Assembly (NCBI RefSeq): GCF_008365405.1
Contig: NZ_QOKV01000005.1
Span: 212,174 to 276,173 of the forward strand
DNA: 64,000 nt
From: Azospirillum brasilense
GTDB lineage: Bacteria > Pseudomonadota > Alphaproteobacteria > Azospirillales > Azospirillaceae
Direction: 5' to 3'
In this document: piece by piece, positions 17,620-28,913 of the stretch
Layout: each line of letters starts with the position of its first letter
Numbering within the stretch: position 1 is the stretch's first letter
Notes under the pieces: model-generated
The model's database searches: none
Told to the model about the DNA's origin: nothing
What the model saw: the letters and a program-made list of their open reading frames with translations, nothing else
Translations under genes and position numbers: made by a program

Positions 17620-18486
17620 ATGAGCGCCAAGAAGAAACTCGCCACGATGGCTGCCGCCCTGCTGGTCGGTGCCGTGGTCGCCGGACCGGTCTGGGCGGCC
17701 GAGACCCTCAAGCTGAACGAGGTCTCGCACCTCCACGGGATTGCCGTGGGCCCCGCAGACCCGTCGCGCCTGTATCTCGCCTCGCATCACGGCGTGTGGC
17801 TGACCAACCCCGACGGCACGGCCACGCGGGTATCCGACAACCGTTGGGACTACATGGGATTCACACCGAATCCGGCGCAGCCCGACGCCTTCTTCGCCAG
17901 CGGTCACCCGGAGAAGGGCGGGCACCTCGGCGTCCTCGTCTCGACCGATGGCGCGAAGACCTGGAAGCCGATCTCGGCGGGTGTGAACGGACCCGTGGAC
18001 TTCCACGCCATGGACGTCAGCCCGGCCGACCCGACGGTGCTGTACGGGCACTACGGCAGCGTCCAGATCAGCCGCGACGCCGGGAAGACCTGGGAGGTGA
18101 CCGGCAAGCCGCCCGCCGACATGTTCGACCTGGCGGCCTCCTCGAAGGACCCGAACACCGTGTACGGCGCCACGCGCGCCGGACTTATGGTGAGCCGCGA
18201 CGCAGGCAGGACCTGGCAGGCCGCCCACATCGTGCGGCGCCCGGCGACCATGGTCACGACCACGAAGGACGGCGCCGCCTACGCCTACCAAGTCGGCACC
18301 GGTCTGCTCAAGACGACCGAGCCGAGCCTCGCGTGGCAACCGGTCAGCAACACCTTCGGTGACGCCGTCCTGCTGCACCTTGCGGTCGACCCGACCAACC
18401 CCGAGCGGCTCTACGCCGTGACCGACAAGAGCGCCATCCTGACCAGCCAGGACGGCGGCAAGACCTGGAAGCCGTTCCGGTCGTGA
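17620..18486 (+). CDS. Secreted BNR/Asp-box beta-propeller (F510_1955-type 'glycosylhydrolase')
   Basis: 288 residues from ATG 17620, behind AAGGAG. After a signal peptide (cut near VWA-AET) the protein carries four Asp-boxes of the S-x-D-x-G-x-T-W type: VSTDGAKTW, ISRDAGKTW, VSRDAGRTW and TSQDGGKTW, so it folds as a beta-propeller. Sialidase catalytic residues are not obvious. It recurs with copper efflux genes, so a scaffold or sensor role is more likely than sugar cleavage. The next gene, a cytochrome c, starts 19 bp after its stop. Confidence 0.8.
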   Translation: MSAKKKLATMAAALLVGAVVAGPVWAAETLKLNEVSHLHGIAVGPADPSRLYLASHHGVWLTNPDGTATRVSDNRWDYMGFTPNPAQPDAFFASGHPEKGGHLGVLVSTDGAKTWKPISAGVNGPVDFHAMDVSPADPTVLYGHYGSVQISRDAGKTWEVTGKPPADMFDLAASSKDPNTVYGATRAGLMVSRDAGRTWQAAHIVRRPATMVTTTKDGAAYAYQVGTGLLKTTEPSLAWQPVSNTFGDAVLLHLAVDPTNPERLYAVTDKSAILTSQDGGKTWKPFRS

Positions 18487-18505
18487 TGTGCCGGGGGATG
18501 TGGTG

Positions 18506-18964
18506 ATGAAGGCGATGAAGATTGGCGTTGGCTTGGCGATGGGTGCGGCGATCACGGTGGCTGGCGTCGTCCTGTTCGCTGGCCCCAAGGCAGGCGCCGA
18601 TCCAACCGACGCCGCCCAGGTTGCCCAGGGCAAGGCGGTCTACGCGGAGCAGTGCGCGTCGTGCCACGGCGCGCGGCTCGAGGGCCAGCCGGAGTGGCAA
18701 AGCCGCAAGCCAGACGGCCGTCTGCCCGCGCCGCCGCACGACGCCTCCGGGCACACGTGGCACCACCCCGACGCCGACCTCTTCAAAATCACCAAGCAAG
18801 GCGTCGTTGAATTCGCCCCGCCCGGCTACGAGAGCGACATGCCCGCCTTCGGCGGCGTGCTGAGCGATGCCGAGATCTGGGCGGTCCTGGCCTTCATCAA
18901 GAGCTCCTGGCCCGAGGAGATCCGTCTTCGCCACGCCGCCCTGAGCGAACGCGCGAAGAAGTGA
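18506..18964 (+). CDS. Class I c-type cytochrome, membrane-anchored or secreted
   Basis: 152 residues from ATG 18506 (a GGGGGA site precedes it; an upstream GTG at 18488 is less likely). One hydrophobic helix at about residues 5-25 serves as signal or anchor. The heme site is CASCH (about 51-55), and the distal Met is probably in SDMPAFGG (about residue 113). It could pass electrons to the CuA site of the oxidase encoded at 5.4-7.8 kb. It follows the BNR protein closely. Confidence 0.85.
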   Translation: MKAMKIGVGLAMGAAITVAGVVLFAGPKAGADPTDAAQVAQGKAVYAEQCASCHGARLEGQPEWQSRKPDGRLPAPPHDASGHTWHHPDADLFKITKQGVVEFAPPGYESDMPAFGGVLSDAEIWAVLAFIKSSWPEEIRLRHAALSERAKK

Positions 18965-18995
18965 GGAGAGGACGCGAGCGGGCCACACAACGCGC

Positions 18996-19026
18996 TTGAC
19001 CTTCCAGTCATTGGAAGGTGGAGCCT
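18996..19026 (+). promoter_or_regulatory. CueR/HmrR-type copper-responsive promoter of the P-type ATPase
   Basis: The -35 box TTGACC (18996-19001) is joined to the dyad CCTTCCA-GTCAT-TGGAAGG (19000-19018), with an unusually long spacer to a weak -10 near 19021. This matches the copA promoter layout used by Cu(I)-sensing MerR activators. It lies 90 bp before the ATPase start. Confidence 0.8.
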
Positions 19027-19115
19027 TGGTTTCATGGATGCCATCGCACGCCGGTGCCGGGAAGCGCGAACGAACGCGGAGGCACCGACGCCTGCATGCG
19101 AAGGGAGAAGCGAAC

Positions 19116-21518
19116 ATGAACGACCAGCACCGCAGCCACGCACACCATCCTGACCACCACAGTCACGGTGGGCACGACCACCACGCCGGTGCCGACGACC
19201 GGCCCAAGGTGAAGGACCCCGTGTGCGGCATGATGGTCGATCCCGAGCGGACCGGGCACCAAGCCGGGCATGGCGGCCAGACCTTCCACTTCTGCTCGGC
19301 GCGCTGCCACGACAAGTTCGTCGCCGACCCGGAGCGGTACCTGAAGCTGGAGGCAAAGCCCGCCGCTCCCGAGAAGGCCGCCCAGGCGTCGCCGCAGAAG
19401 GGCATGATCTACACCTGCCCGATGCACCCGGAGATCCGCCAGGAGGGGCCGGGCAACTGCCCGATCTGCGGCATGGCCCTGGAGCCGGTCGGAGCCACCC
19501 TTGCGGAAGGGCCCAACCCGGAACTCGTCGACATGACGCGGCGGTTCTGGATCGGCTTGGTCCTGAGCGTGCCGCTGCTGGTGCTGGAGATGGGCGGCCA
19601 CATCCCGGGGCTTGGGCTCCATGACGTGGTGCCGCCCCGCGTCTCCGTCTGGGTGCAGTTCCTGTTGGCGACGCCGGTGGTGCTGTGGGCGGGTTGGCCA
19701 CTGCTGGAGCGCGGCTGGCGGTCGTTCGTGAACCGCAGCCTGAACATGTTCAGCCTGATCGCGCTGGGCGTCGGAGTGGCCTACGTGTTCAGCCTGGTCG
19801 CGACGTTCCTGCCGGGCGTCTTCCCGCCGAGCTTCCGCGGCATGGACGGCGTGGTGGCCGTCTATTACGAGGCGGCCGCCGTCATCACGGTGCTGGTGCT
19901 GCTCGGGCAGGTGCTCGAGCTCCGCGCCCGCGAGCAGACCGGCGGCGCCATCCGCGCGCTGCTCAACCTCGCGCCCAAGACGGCGCGGCGCATCCGTACC
20001 GACGGCGAGGATGAGGAGGTGCCGCTCGAGGTGGTCCAGGTCGGCGACCGGCTGCGCGTCCGTCCCGGCGACGGCGTGCCTGTCGACGGCGAGGTCCTGG
20101 AGGGCCGCAGCGCCGTCGACGAGTCCATGGTCACCGGCGAGAGCATGCCGGTCGGGAAGGAGCCGGGCGCCAAGGTCATCGGCGGCACCGTGAACCAGAC
20201 GGGCGCCCTGGTGATGCGCGCCGAGAAGGTTGGGTCCGACACCATGCTGTCGCGCATCGTCACCATGGTGGCCGAGGCCCAGCGCAGCCGGGCGCCCATC
20301 CAGCGCATGGCCGACGTGGTGTCTGGCTACTTCGTTCCGGCGGTGATCCTCGTGGCCGCCCTGGCCTTCGTCGCTTGGATGGTCTGGGGGCCGCAGCCCG
20401 CCTTCGCCTACGCGCTGATCGCGGCGGTCTCGGTGCTCATCATCGCCTGCCCTTGCGCGCTGGGGCTGGCGACGCCGATGTCGATCATGGTCGGTGTCGG
20501 CAAGGGGGCGACCGCGGGCGTCCTGATCAAGGACGCGGCGTCCCTTGAGCGGTTCGAGAAGGTCGACACGCTCGTCGTTGACAAGACCGGCACCCTGACC
20601 GAGGGCAAGCCAAAGGTGACCGCCGTGGTTCCGGCGCCGGGCATCGACGAGGCGGACCTTCTGACGCTGGCGGCGAGCCTGGAGCGGTCGAGCGAGCACC
20701 CGCTGGCGGCCGCCATCGTCGCCTCCGCCAAGGAACGGGGCCTGCCGCTGCGGGACGTCGCCGACTTCGGCTCCGTCACCGGCAAGGGCGTCGTCGGGAC
20801 GGTCGGCGGGCGCACAGTGTCCCTCGGCAACGCCGCGATGATGCGGGACCAGGGTGTCGCGCTGGGCGACCTGGAAACGCGCGCCGACGACCTCCGGCGC
20901 GAGGGTGCCACCGCTCTCTTCGCCGCCATCGACGGCCAGCCGGGTGGCGTGATTGCGGTCGCCGACCCGATCAAGGCGACCACGCCGCATGCGCTGGAGA
21001 CGCTCCGGAACGATGGTGTGCGGATCGTCATGCTGACCGGCGACAACCGGACCACGGCCGAGGCGGTGGCGCGTCGCCTGGGCATCGACGCGGTCGAGGC
21101 CGAGGTGCTGCCGGAGGACAAGAACCAGGTGGTGAAGCGGCTGAAGGCGCAGGGCCGGGTGGTGGCGATGGCCGGAGACGGCGTGAACGACGCCCCGGCG
21201 TTGGCCGAGGCCGACGTCGGCGTGGCGATGGGCACCGGCACCGAGGTCGCGATTCAGAGTGCCGGGGTGACGCTGGTGAAGGGGGATCTGGCGGGCATCG
21301 CACGGGCGCGGACTCTCAGCCGGGCAACGATGCGCAACATCCGGCAGAACCTGTTTCTGGCGTTCGTCTACAACGCGCTCGGCGTGCCGGTCGCGGCGGG
21401 TGTCTTCTACCCGCTGTTCGGGTGGACGCTGTCACCGATCATCGCCGCGTCCGCGATGGCCCTGAGTTCGGTGTCCGTGGTCGGGAACGCGCTGCGGCTG
21501 CGTAGGCTCAAATTGTAG
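19116..21518 (+). CDS. Cu(I)-translocating P1B-type ATPase with YHS and heavy-metal-binding domains
   Basis: 800 residues from ATG 19116 behind AAGGGAG. Order: a His-rich head (residues 4-28), a YHS domain ([12 protein letters not shown] to CSARCHDKF, about 32-75), a heavy-metal-binding zinc-ribbon-like domain (YTCPMHPEI to [11 protein letters not shown], about 97-125), then eight membrane helices. The transport motif is CPC (C445, C447) in [15 protein letters not shown]; the phosphorylated Asp is D489 in [13 protein letters not shown] and [10 protein letters not shown] complete the P-loop. It exports cytosolic Cu(I). The promoter carries a CueR-type operator. Confidence 0.94.
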   Translation: MNDQHRSHAHHPDHHSHGGHDHHAGADDRPKVKDPVCGMMVDPERTGHQAGHGGQTFHFCSARCHDKFVADPERYLKLEAKPAAPEKAAQASPQKGMIYTCPMHPEIRQEGPGNCPICGMALEPVGATLAEGPNPELVDMTRRFWIGLVLSVPLLVLEMGGHIPGLGLHDVVPPRVSVWVQFLLATPVVLWAGWPLLERGWRSFVNRSLNMFSLIALGVGVAYVFSLVATFLPGVFPPSFRGMDGVVAVYYEAAAVITVLVLLGQVLELRAREQTGGAIRALLNLAPKTARRIRTDGEDEEVPLEVVQVGDRLRVRPGDGVPVDGEVLEGRSAVDESMVTGESMPVGKEPGAKVIGGTVNQTGALVMRAEKVGSDTMLSRIVTMVAEAQRSRAPIQRMADVVSGYFVPAVILVAALAFVAWMVWGPQPAFAYALIAAVSVLIIACPCALGLATPMSIMVGVGKGATAGVLIKDAASLERFEKVDTLVVDKTGTLTEGKPKVTAVVPAPGIDEADLLTLAASLERSSEHPLAAAIVASAKERGLPLRDVADFGSVTGKGVVGTVGGRTVSLGNAAMMRDQGVALGDLETRADDLRREGATALFAAIDGQPGGVIAVADPIKATTPHALETLRNDGVRIVMLTGDNRTTAEAVARRLGIDAVEAEVLPEDKNQVVKRLKAQGRVVAMAGDGVNDAPALAEADVGVAMGTGTEVAIQSAGVTLVKGDLAGIARARTLSRATMRNIRQNLFLAFVYNALGVPVAAGVFYPLFGWTLSPIIAASAMALSSVSVVGNALRLRRLKL

Positions 21519-21584
21519 GAGGATCGACGGGTGTCGCCCGCGCGAAGGCCGGACGCCGGTCTTCCCGGACCATGCTCCTGACCG
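21519..21584. other. Junction sequence after the copper ATPase
   Basis: No gene seen. On the plus strand a short frame that ends at a TGA at 21687-21689 (reading YRGLLSRAWKELGYPF just before it) may be the tail of another lost gene next to the truncated integrase, but it is too short to assign. Confidence 0.3.
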
Positions 21585-22334
21585 TCATCCGTGGGTGTCG
21601 GGAATTCCCATTGGTATTGTCTGCCGAGTTCCTACCGCGGCCTGCTTTCCCGCGCATGGAAGGAACTGGGCTACCCGTTTGAACGCTGACCGGTTCGATC
21701 GGCATCGAGGGTCCTTCCAAGGGTTGTCAGGCGAGTCCGGATCCAGCACCTCCAACACGCGGTCCATAGCTTCGACCGGCGGCGCCTCTCTCTGGCCCAC
21801 GCCATTCCACCCCTTCGTCAGCGGCACCTTGGCTTTCAGCCTGGCCACCATTTCGTCCAACTGCGCCTTGCGCTTCGACGCGGCCTCCAGATCGAGGTCA
21901 TTGCTGCCCTCCTGTCCGAGCCATTGGGGGGAACGGGCAACGGTCCGCACTCGATTCGCCGTGGTATGCTGATGGACCGTTTTGGTGGTCACCGGCGCCC
22001 CCATACGGACCTGTTCGAGCGACACCACCTTGCGAGCATTCGTAGGCTTGGTACAGGCGTCACCGCCCACCTCGTCCAGATGCCGCACTGCTGCCCCGGC
22101 GACGCTGGCGACCTCGTGGCTCTTGAGGAATTGGCCGGAGAGCATCCGGCTTTCGATGTCGATGCCGGTCTCAGCAGCCCATTGATACAGGAACTTCAGG
22201 GACTGGCAGTTTGCCTGCAGGGCGTTGCTGGCCCGATGGGCGGTGCGCCGAATTGTCAGCCGCCAAGCGTTCCACCAGATAGGAGGCACGCCAACGGAAG
22301 CGATCAAGAGGGAGATTCGCTCCCCCTCCATCAC
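21585..22334 (-). pseudogene. Truncated tyrosine recombinase (N-terminal part only)
   Basis: The frame encodes the N-terminal and SAM-like core-binding part of a site-specific integrase (PPIWWNAWRLTIRRTAHRAS, LKFLYQWAAETGIDIESRML) and the linker before the catalytic domain (VLDPDSPDNPWKDPR). There it breaks into unrelated sequence and stops: none of the catalytic R, HxxR or Y residues are present. It lies between the copper ATPase and ssb, at the point where island genes give way to core genes. The join is near 21710. Confidence 0.6.
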
Positions 22335-22492
22335 GATGATGCGGACCTGAAGCCGTGCAATTCTTTACAGGCTTCCCCGGTAACAATCTCACAGGCAGAA
22401 AAACACCACAGCCGGTAAGGTATGCAACCGGGGAAACCAGTAAACACAAAGGCCTCAGGCTGGAAACCTCACACGACCACCCCTGGTAAGTT

Positions 22493-22996
22493 TTAGAACG
22501 GGATTTCGTCGTCCAGGTCGTCGTGCTTGGGCGGAGCACCGCCGCCGCTACGACCGCCACCACCGTAGCCGCCACCACCGCTGCCGCCGCCGCTGTAGCC
22601 ACCGCCACCACCGCCGCCACCGCCGCCACCGCCGCCACGCGACTCGTAGCCGCCGCCGCCGTAACCGCCGCCGCCGCCACCTTCGCCCTCACGGCCGCCG
22701 GTGAAGTCGATCTCGGCGACACGCACCGACAGGCCGGCGCCGCGGGTGCCGTCGCGCTTCTCGAACTCGCGGAGCGTCACCTCACCGGAGATGACCACGG
22801 CCTTGCCCTTGGTCAGGTGCTGCGCCAGAGCCTCCGCACGGCGGCCCCAGATGGAGCAGTCCACCCACTGGGTGGTCTTGCGGTCGCCGAATCCGACGTC
22901 GTTGGCGACGCGGAAGCCCAGAACCTTTTCACCGCTCTGCGTGGAGCGAAGCTCGCCATCCGCGCCGAGGCGCCCCGTAAACGTCCATACATTCAT
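22493..22996 (-). CDS. ssb: Single-stranded DNA-binding protein with very long glycine linker
   Basis: 167 residues. Residues 1-100 form the OB fold (FTGRLGADGELRSTQSGEKV, QWVDCSIWGRRAEAL, VVISGEVTLREFE). A linker of about 50 residues is nearly all glycine with a few Tyr and Ser. The protein ends DLDDEIPF, the acidic tip that recruits repair and replication partners. The N-terminus MNVWTFTGRL differs from the usual alphaproteobacterial MAGSVNKV, so this may be a second, specialised SSB. It is divergent from uvrA with an SOS box between them. Confidence 0.93.
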   Translation of the reverse strand: MNVWTFTGRLGADGELRSTQSGEKVLGFRVANDVGFGDRKTTQWVDCSIWGRRAEALAQHLTKGKAVVISGEVTLREFEKRDGTRGAGLSVRVAEIDFTGGREGEGGGGGGYGGGGYESRGGGGGGGGGGGGGYSGGGSGGGGYGGGGRSGGGAPPKHDDLDDEIPF

Positions 22997-23463
22997 CGCA
23001 CGTGTCTCCTAGCGCGGGTTCCCGGTATCCCATCCGACCCGTTCGGGCGCCCGGCGGAAGGGCGTCCGGATACCGGGGGTGTCTGTTCGCAGGGCCGGTT
23101 TGATCCATGGATCGGTCCATGCCCCACCCTGCCTTGCGCTTCACAAAGCATGCGGAAAGGGCACGGGTCAACCGCCGCCGCGGAGCGCTTCGCCCCTTCC
23201 ACCCGGATCAACCCGCCCACTCCGCGCGAAAGAGAACACTCCATGAACAAACATAGCAGAGAGAGTCCGTGCCGCCAACATATTCCTTGGTGGCTCTCCA
23301 TCGTCGGCTCCATGGCATTCCCACACCGCGACCCTGGGTCCCGCAAGGCCGGAAAGGGACGCGTACCGGTGGCAAGTCGCCTGCGCGTGGCACATATCTG
23401 TCCGGGCTTTCGGAGCTTTTTTGGCGCCTTCCCTTCCCCTCCGGTTTCGGCTAAGAACACTCC
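22997..23463. other. ssb-uvrA divergent regulatory region
   Basis: No convincing gene. It holds two LexA-type boxes. A 74-codon frame (ATG 23243 to 23467) begins with the same bases as uvrA (encoding MNKH) but then diverges and has no ribosome-binding site. Confidence 0.5.
23234..23248 (+). promoter_or_regulatory. LexA (SOS) box 1
   Basis: GAAC-ACTCCAT-GAAC, the alphaproteobacterial LexA site (GTTC-N7-GTTC on the other strand). It lies 230 bp before uvrA and 238 bp before ssb, so it can repress either or both. Confidence 0.7.

Positions 23464-23469
<6 letters not shown>
23455..23469 (+). promoter_or_regulatory. LexA (SOS) box 2, overlapping the uvrA start codon
   Basis: The same GAAC-ACTCCAT-GAAC sequence. 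The uvrA ATG (23464-23466) lies inside it. It is part of an 18-base exact duplication of 23233-23250. A LexA site over a start codon is unusual; it may act as a roadblock or be a by-product of the duplication. Confidence 0.55.
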
Positions 23470-26316
<2,847 letters not shown>

Positions 26317-26321
26317 AGTCG

Positions 26322-26346
26322 GGCCGGGGCCACCCCCGGCCTTTTT
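26322..26346 (+). terminator. Rho-independent terminator of uvrA
   Basis: GGCCGGGG (26322-26329), loop of four, CCCCGGCC (26334-26341), then TTTTT. It sits 6 bp after the uvrA stop. Confidence 0.85.
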
Positions 26347-26431
26347 CTTCCGACCGACTTTTGTCCCGGAAACAAAGCCGCAGCGGGGGCGTTTCCTCTC
26401 CATCTTTCGCCAAACAGGATGGAGACGGAAC

Positions 26432-26632
26432 ATGTCCAGGACCATGATGTCCGGTGTGGCGCTGGCTTTCGGCGCGGCCCTGCTGGTCAGCGCCTGCGGT
26501 ACCGACGAGTCCACCAGCACCACGACCACCACCACGACCACCTCGCCCGGCTACGGCAACTCCAGCCTGACCACCCCGCCGGCCAGCGGGTCGACCACCA
26601 CCGAGCGCACGACGACGACCAAGAGCGAATAA
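26432..26632 (+). CDS. Small Thr-rich lipoprotein
   Basis: 66 residues. A lipoprotein signal peptide ends in LVSAC (Cys near residue 22), so the mature 45-residue chain is lipid-anchored. It is almost entirely Thr, Ser, Pro and Gly, including a run of threonines after Ser 29, and is likely unfolded. A GGAG site precedes the ATG and terminators flank the gene, so it is its own transcription unit. Function unknown. Confidence 0.7.
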   Translation: MSRTMMSGVALAFGAALLVSACGTDESTSTTTTTTTTSPGYGNSSLTTPPASGSTTTERTTTTKSE

Positions 26633-26659
26633 GGACTGGTCGCGTCGGACTTAAGAGAA

Positions 26660-26691
26660 ACGGCCGGCTCCGCACAGGTGGGACCGGCCGT
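26660..26691 (+). terminator. Probable terminator after the small lipoprotein
   Basis: ACGGCCGG (26660-26667) pairs with CCGGCCGT (26684-26691), with further partial pairing inside. Only a weak T-rich tail (TTGTCTT) follows, so efficiency is uncertain. Confidence 0.55.
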
Positions 26692-26817
26692 TGTCTTGCC
26701 GATTCTTTGCTTGTTCGTCCTACCAACGTACAAGTTTCAAGCTCCCTCCGCTCGGTTAGGATTTCGAAGCGCGCCCAACGATGCGCGCCGGAACAGCCGA
26801 ACAACGGAGGGAACCCC

Positions 26818-27294
26818 ATGCGCACCCTGTTCGCGATCACGGCCGCCCTGATCGCGCTGGCCAGCCCGGCCCTGGCCGTCGAGGTCACGGAGTCGGCCAC
26901 CCTGCCCTACCCGGTCGAGACGGTCTGGCAGCAGATCGGCCCCTTCTGCAACCTCGGCACCTGGCATCCGGCGGTGGAGAGCTGCACCCTGCGCCGGAAG
27001 GACGGCGCGGAGGAGCGCGTGCTGGCCCTCAAGGGCGGCGGCGCGATCGAGGAGCGGCTGCTCTCTTCCTCCGCCAGCAGCCACCGCATCCGCTACTCGA
27101 TCCTGACCAGCCCCCTGCCGGTCAAGGACTACGAGGCTTCCCTGTCGGCCGAACCGGCGGGCAAGGGCACGCGCGTCGTTTGGACGGCGCGCTACACCTC
27201 GAACGGCGCCAGCGACGAGGAATCGCGCAAGGTGATCTCGGGCATCTTCACCTCGGGCTTCGACGGGCTGAAGCAGAAGCTCGCCCCCAAGTAA
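26818..27294 (+). CDS. Secreted SRPBCC-family (START-like) protein
   Basis: 158 residues from ATG 26818 behind ACGGAGGG. The signal peptide ([20 protein letters not shown]) ends at residue 20. The mature protein is one SRPBCC domain: [19 protein letters not shown], a [10 protein letters not shown] turn and a long C-terminal helix ([15 protein letters not shown]). Exported members of this mostly cytosolic fold bind small hydrophobic ligands; none is identified here. It appears monocistronic. Confidence 0.75.
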   Translation: MRTLFAITAALIALASPALAVEVTESATLPYPVETVWQQIGPFCNLGTWHPAVESCTLRRKDGAEERVLALKGGGAIEERLLSSSASSHRIRYSILTSPLPVKDYEASLSAEPAGKGTRVVWTARYTSNGASDEESRKVISGIFTSGFDGLKQKLAPK

Positions 27295-27436
27295 GTCACC
27301 GGTCTTCGGCGAAGCGGTCAGGATCGCCGGAACCAGCGCACGATCCTGGTCGCGATTCCGCGCCGTGGTCCGGGTTGGCCTTGCCGTGGCGACAATGACG
27401 GTCTACTTGTTCGGCAACTTTGCGAAAGTTGCTGAT

Positions 27437-28801
27437 ATGGTCGACACGTCCCTTTCCCCCGTTCACGTCATCGGCGGCGGCCTCGCCGGGTCCGAAGCCG
27501 CGTGGCAGCTCGCCCAGCGCGGCGTTCCCGTTGTGCTGCACGAGATGCGGCCCATCCGCCCGACCGAGGCGCACAGCACCGACCAGCTCGCCGAACTGGT
27601 GTGCTCCAACTCCTTCCGGTCGGACGACGCGGAGTACAACGCGGTCGGGCTGCTGCACGAGGAGATGCGGCGCTGCGGCTCGCTGATCCTGCGCTGCGCC
27701 GACGCGCACAAGGTGCCGGCCGGCGGCGCGCTGGCCATGGACCGCGACGGCTTCGCGGGCGCGGTGACCGAGGCGATCACCGGCCACCCGCTCATCACCG
27801 TGGAGCGCGGCGAGGTCACGGGCCTGCCGCCGGAGGCGTGGGACAGCGTCGTCATCGCCACCGGCCCCCTCACCTCCCCGCCGCTGGCCGAGGCCATCCG
27901 CGCCTTTACGGGTGAGGAGTCGCTGGCCTTCTTCGACGCCATCGCCCCCATCGTCTATCTGGAGAGCGTCGACCTGTCCAAGGCGTGGTTCCAGTCGCGC
28001 TACGACAAGCCCGGCCCCGGCGGCACCGGCAAGGACTACATCAACTGCGCCTTCGAGAAGGACGAATACCGCGCCTTCATCGACGCCCTGCTGACCGGCG
28101 AAACGGTGGACTTCAAGGAGTGGGAGAAGAGCACGCCCTACTTCGAAGGCTGCCTGCCCATCGAGGTGATGGCGGAGCGCGGGGTGGACACGCTGCGCTA
28201 CGGCCCGATGAAGCCGGTCGGCCTGACCAACCCGCACAAGCCGGAACGCCGCCCCTACGCGGTGGTCCAGCTCCGCCAGGACAACGCGCTGGGCACGCTC
28301 TACAACCTCGTCGGCTTCCAGACCAAGCTGCGCCACGCCGAGCAGGCGCGGGTCTTCCGCATGATCCCCGGCCTGGAAAACGCGGAGTTCGCCCGGTTGG
28401 GCGGCCTGCACCGCAACACCTTCCTGAACAGCCCGCGCCTGCTGGACGGCGCTCTGCGGCTGAAGGCGCAGCCGCGCATCCGCTTCGCCGGGCAGGTGAC
28501 CGGCTGCGAGGGCTATGTGGAGAGCGCCGCCGTCGGCCTGCTGGCCGGGCGCTTCGCCGCCGCCGAGCGTCTGGGCGGCGAGCCGTCCGCCCCGCCGGCC
28601 ACCACGGCGCTGGGGGCGATCCTCGGCCACATCACCGGCGGCGCCAACGCCGACACCTACCAGCCGATGAACGTCAATTTCGGCCTGTTCCCGCCGGTGG
28701 ACGAGCGCATCCGCGGCCGCGACCGCAAGCTGGCCTACACCCGCCGCGCGCTGGAAGATCTGGGCGGTTGGCTGGCCACCGCGCCCGGCGTCACCGCCTG
28801 A
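27437..28801 (+). CDS. trmFO: FADH2/folate-dependent tRNA (uracil-54-C5-)-methyltransferase TrmFO
   Basis: 454 residues from ATG 27437. The N-terminal FAD site is [16 protein letters not shown]. The family landmarks [10 protein letters not shown] and [20 protein letters not shown] are present. TrmFO uses methylene-THF and FADH2 to make ribothymidine at position 54 of tRNA, replacing the SAM enzyme TrmA of gamma-proteobacteria. It stands alone between the SRPBCC gene and a chemoreceptor. Confidence 0.95.
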   Translation: MVDTSLSPVHVIGGGLAGSEAAWQLAQRGVPVVLHEMRPIRPTEAHSTDQLAELVCSNSFRSDDAEYNAVGLLHEEMRRCGSLILRCADAHKVPAGGALAMDRDGFAGAVTEAITGHPLITVERGEVTGLPPEAWDSVVIATGPLTSPPLAEAIRAFTGEESLAFFDAIAPIVYLESVDLSKAWFQSRYDKPGPGGTGKDYINCAFEKDEYRAFIDALLTGETVDFKEWEKSTPYFEGCLPIEVMAERGVDTLRYGPMKPVGLTNPHKPERRPYAVVQLRQDNALGTLYNLVGFQTKLRHAEQARVFRMIPGLENAEFARLGGLHRNTFLNSPRLLDGALRLKAQPRIRFAGQVTGCEGYVESAAVGLLAGRFAAAERLGGEPSAPPATTALGAILGHITGGANADTYQPMNVNFGLFPPVDERIRGRDRKLAYTRRALEDLGGWLATAPGVTA

Positions 28802-28913
28802 GGAACGGTGTTCCCGGTAAAATGTTACAAAACCATAATAAAGATCATAAGTGACGCTTAACCATCTCCGTGGAACACTTTCTTTCGAAAGAACAGGAAA
28901 GTCTTCCAACGGG

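Noticed and set aside
22550..22690. CRISPR-like or microsatellite repeats
   Set aside because: They are GGN codons of the SSB glycine linker; no spacers or regular direct repeats of CRISPR length occur in the window.
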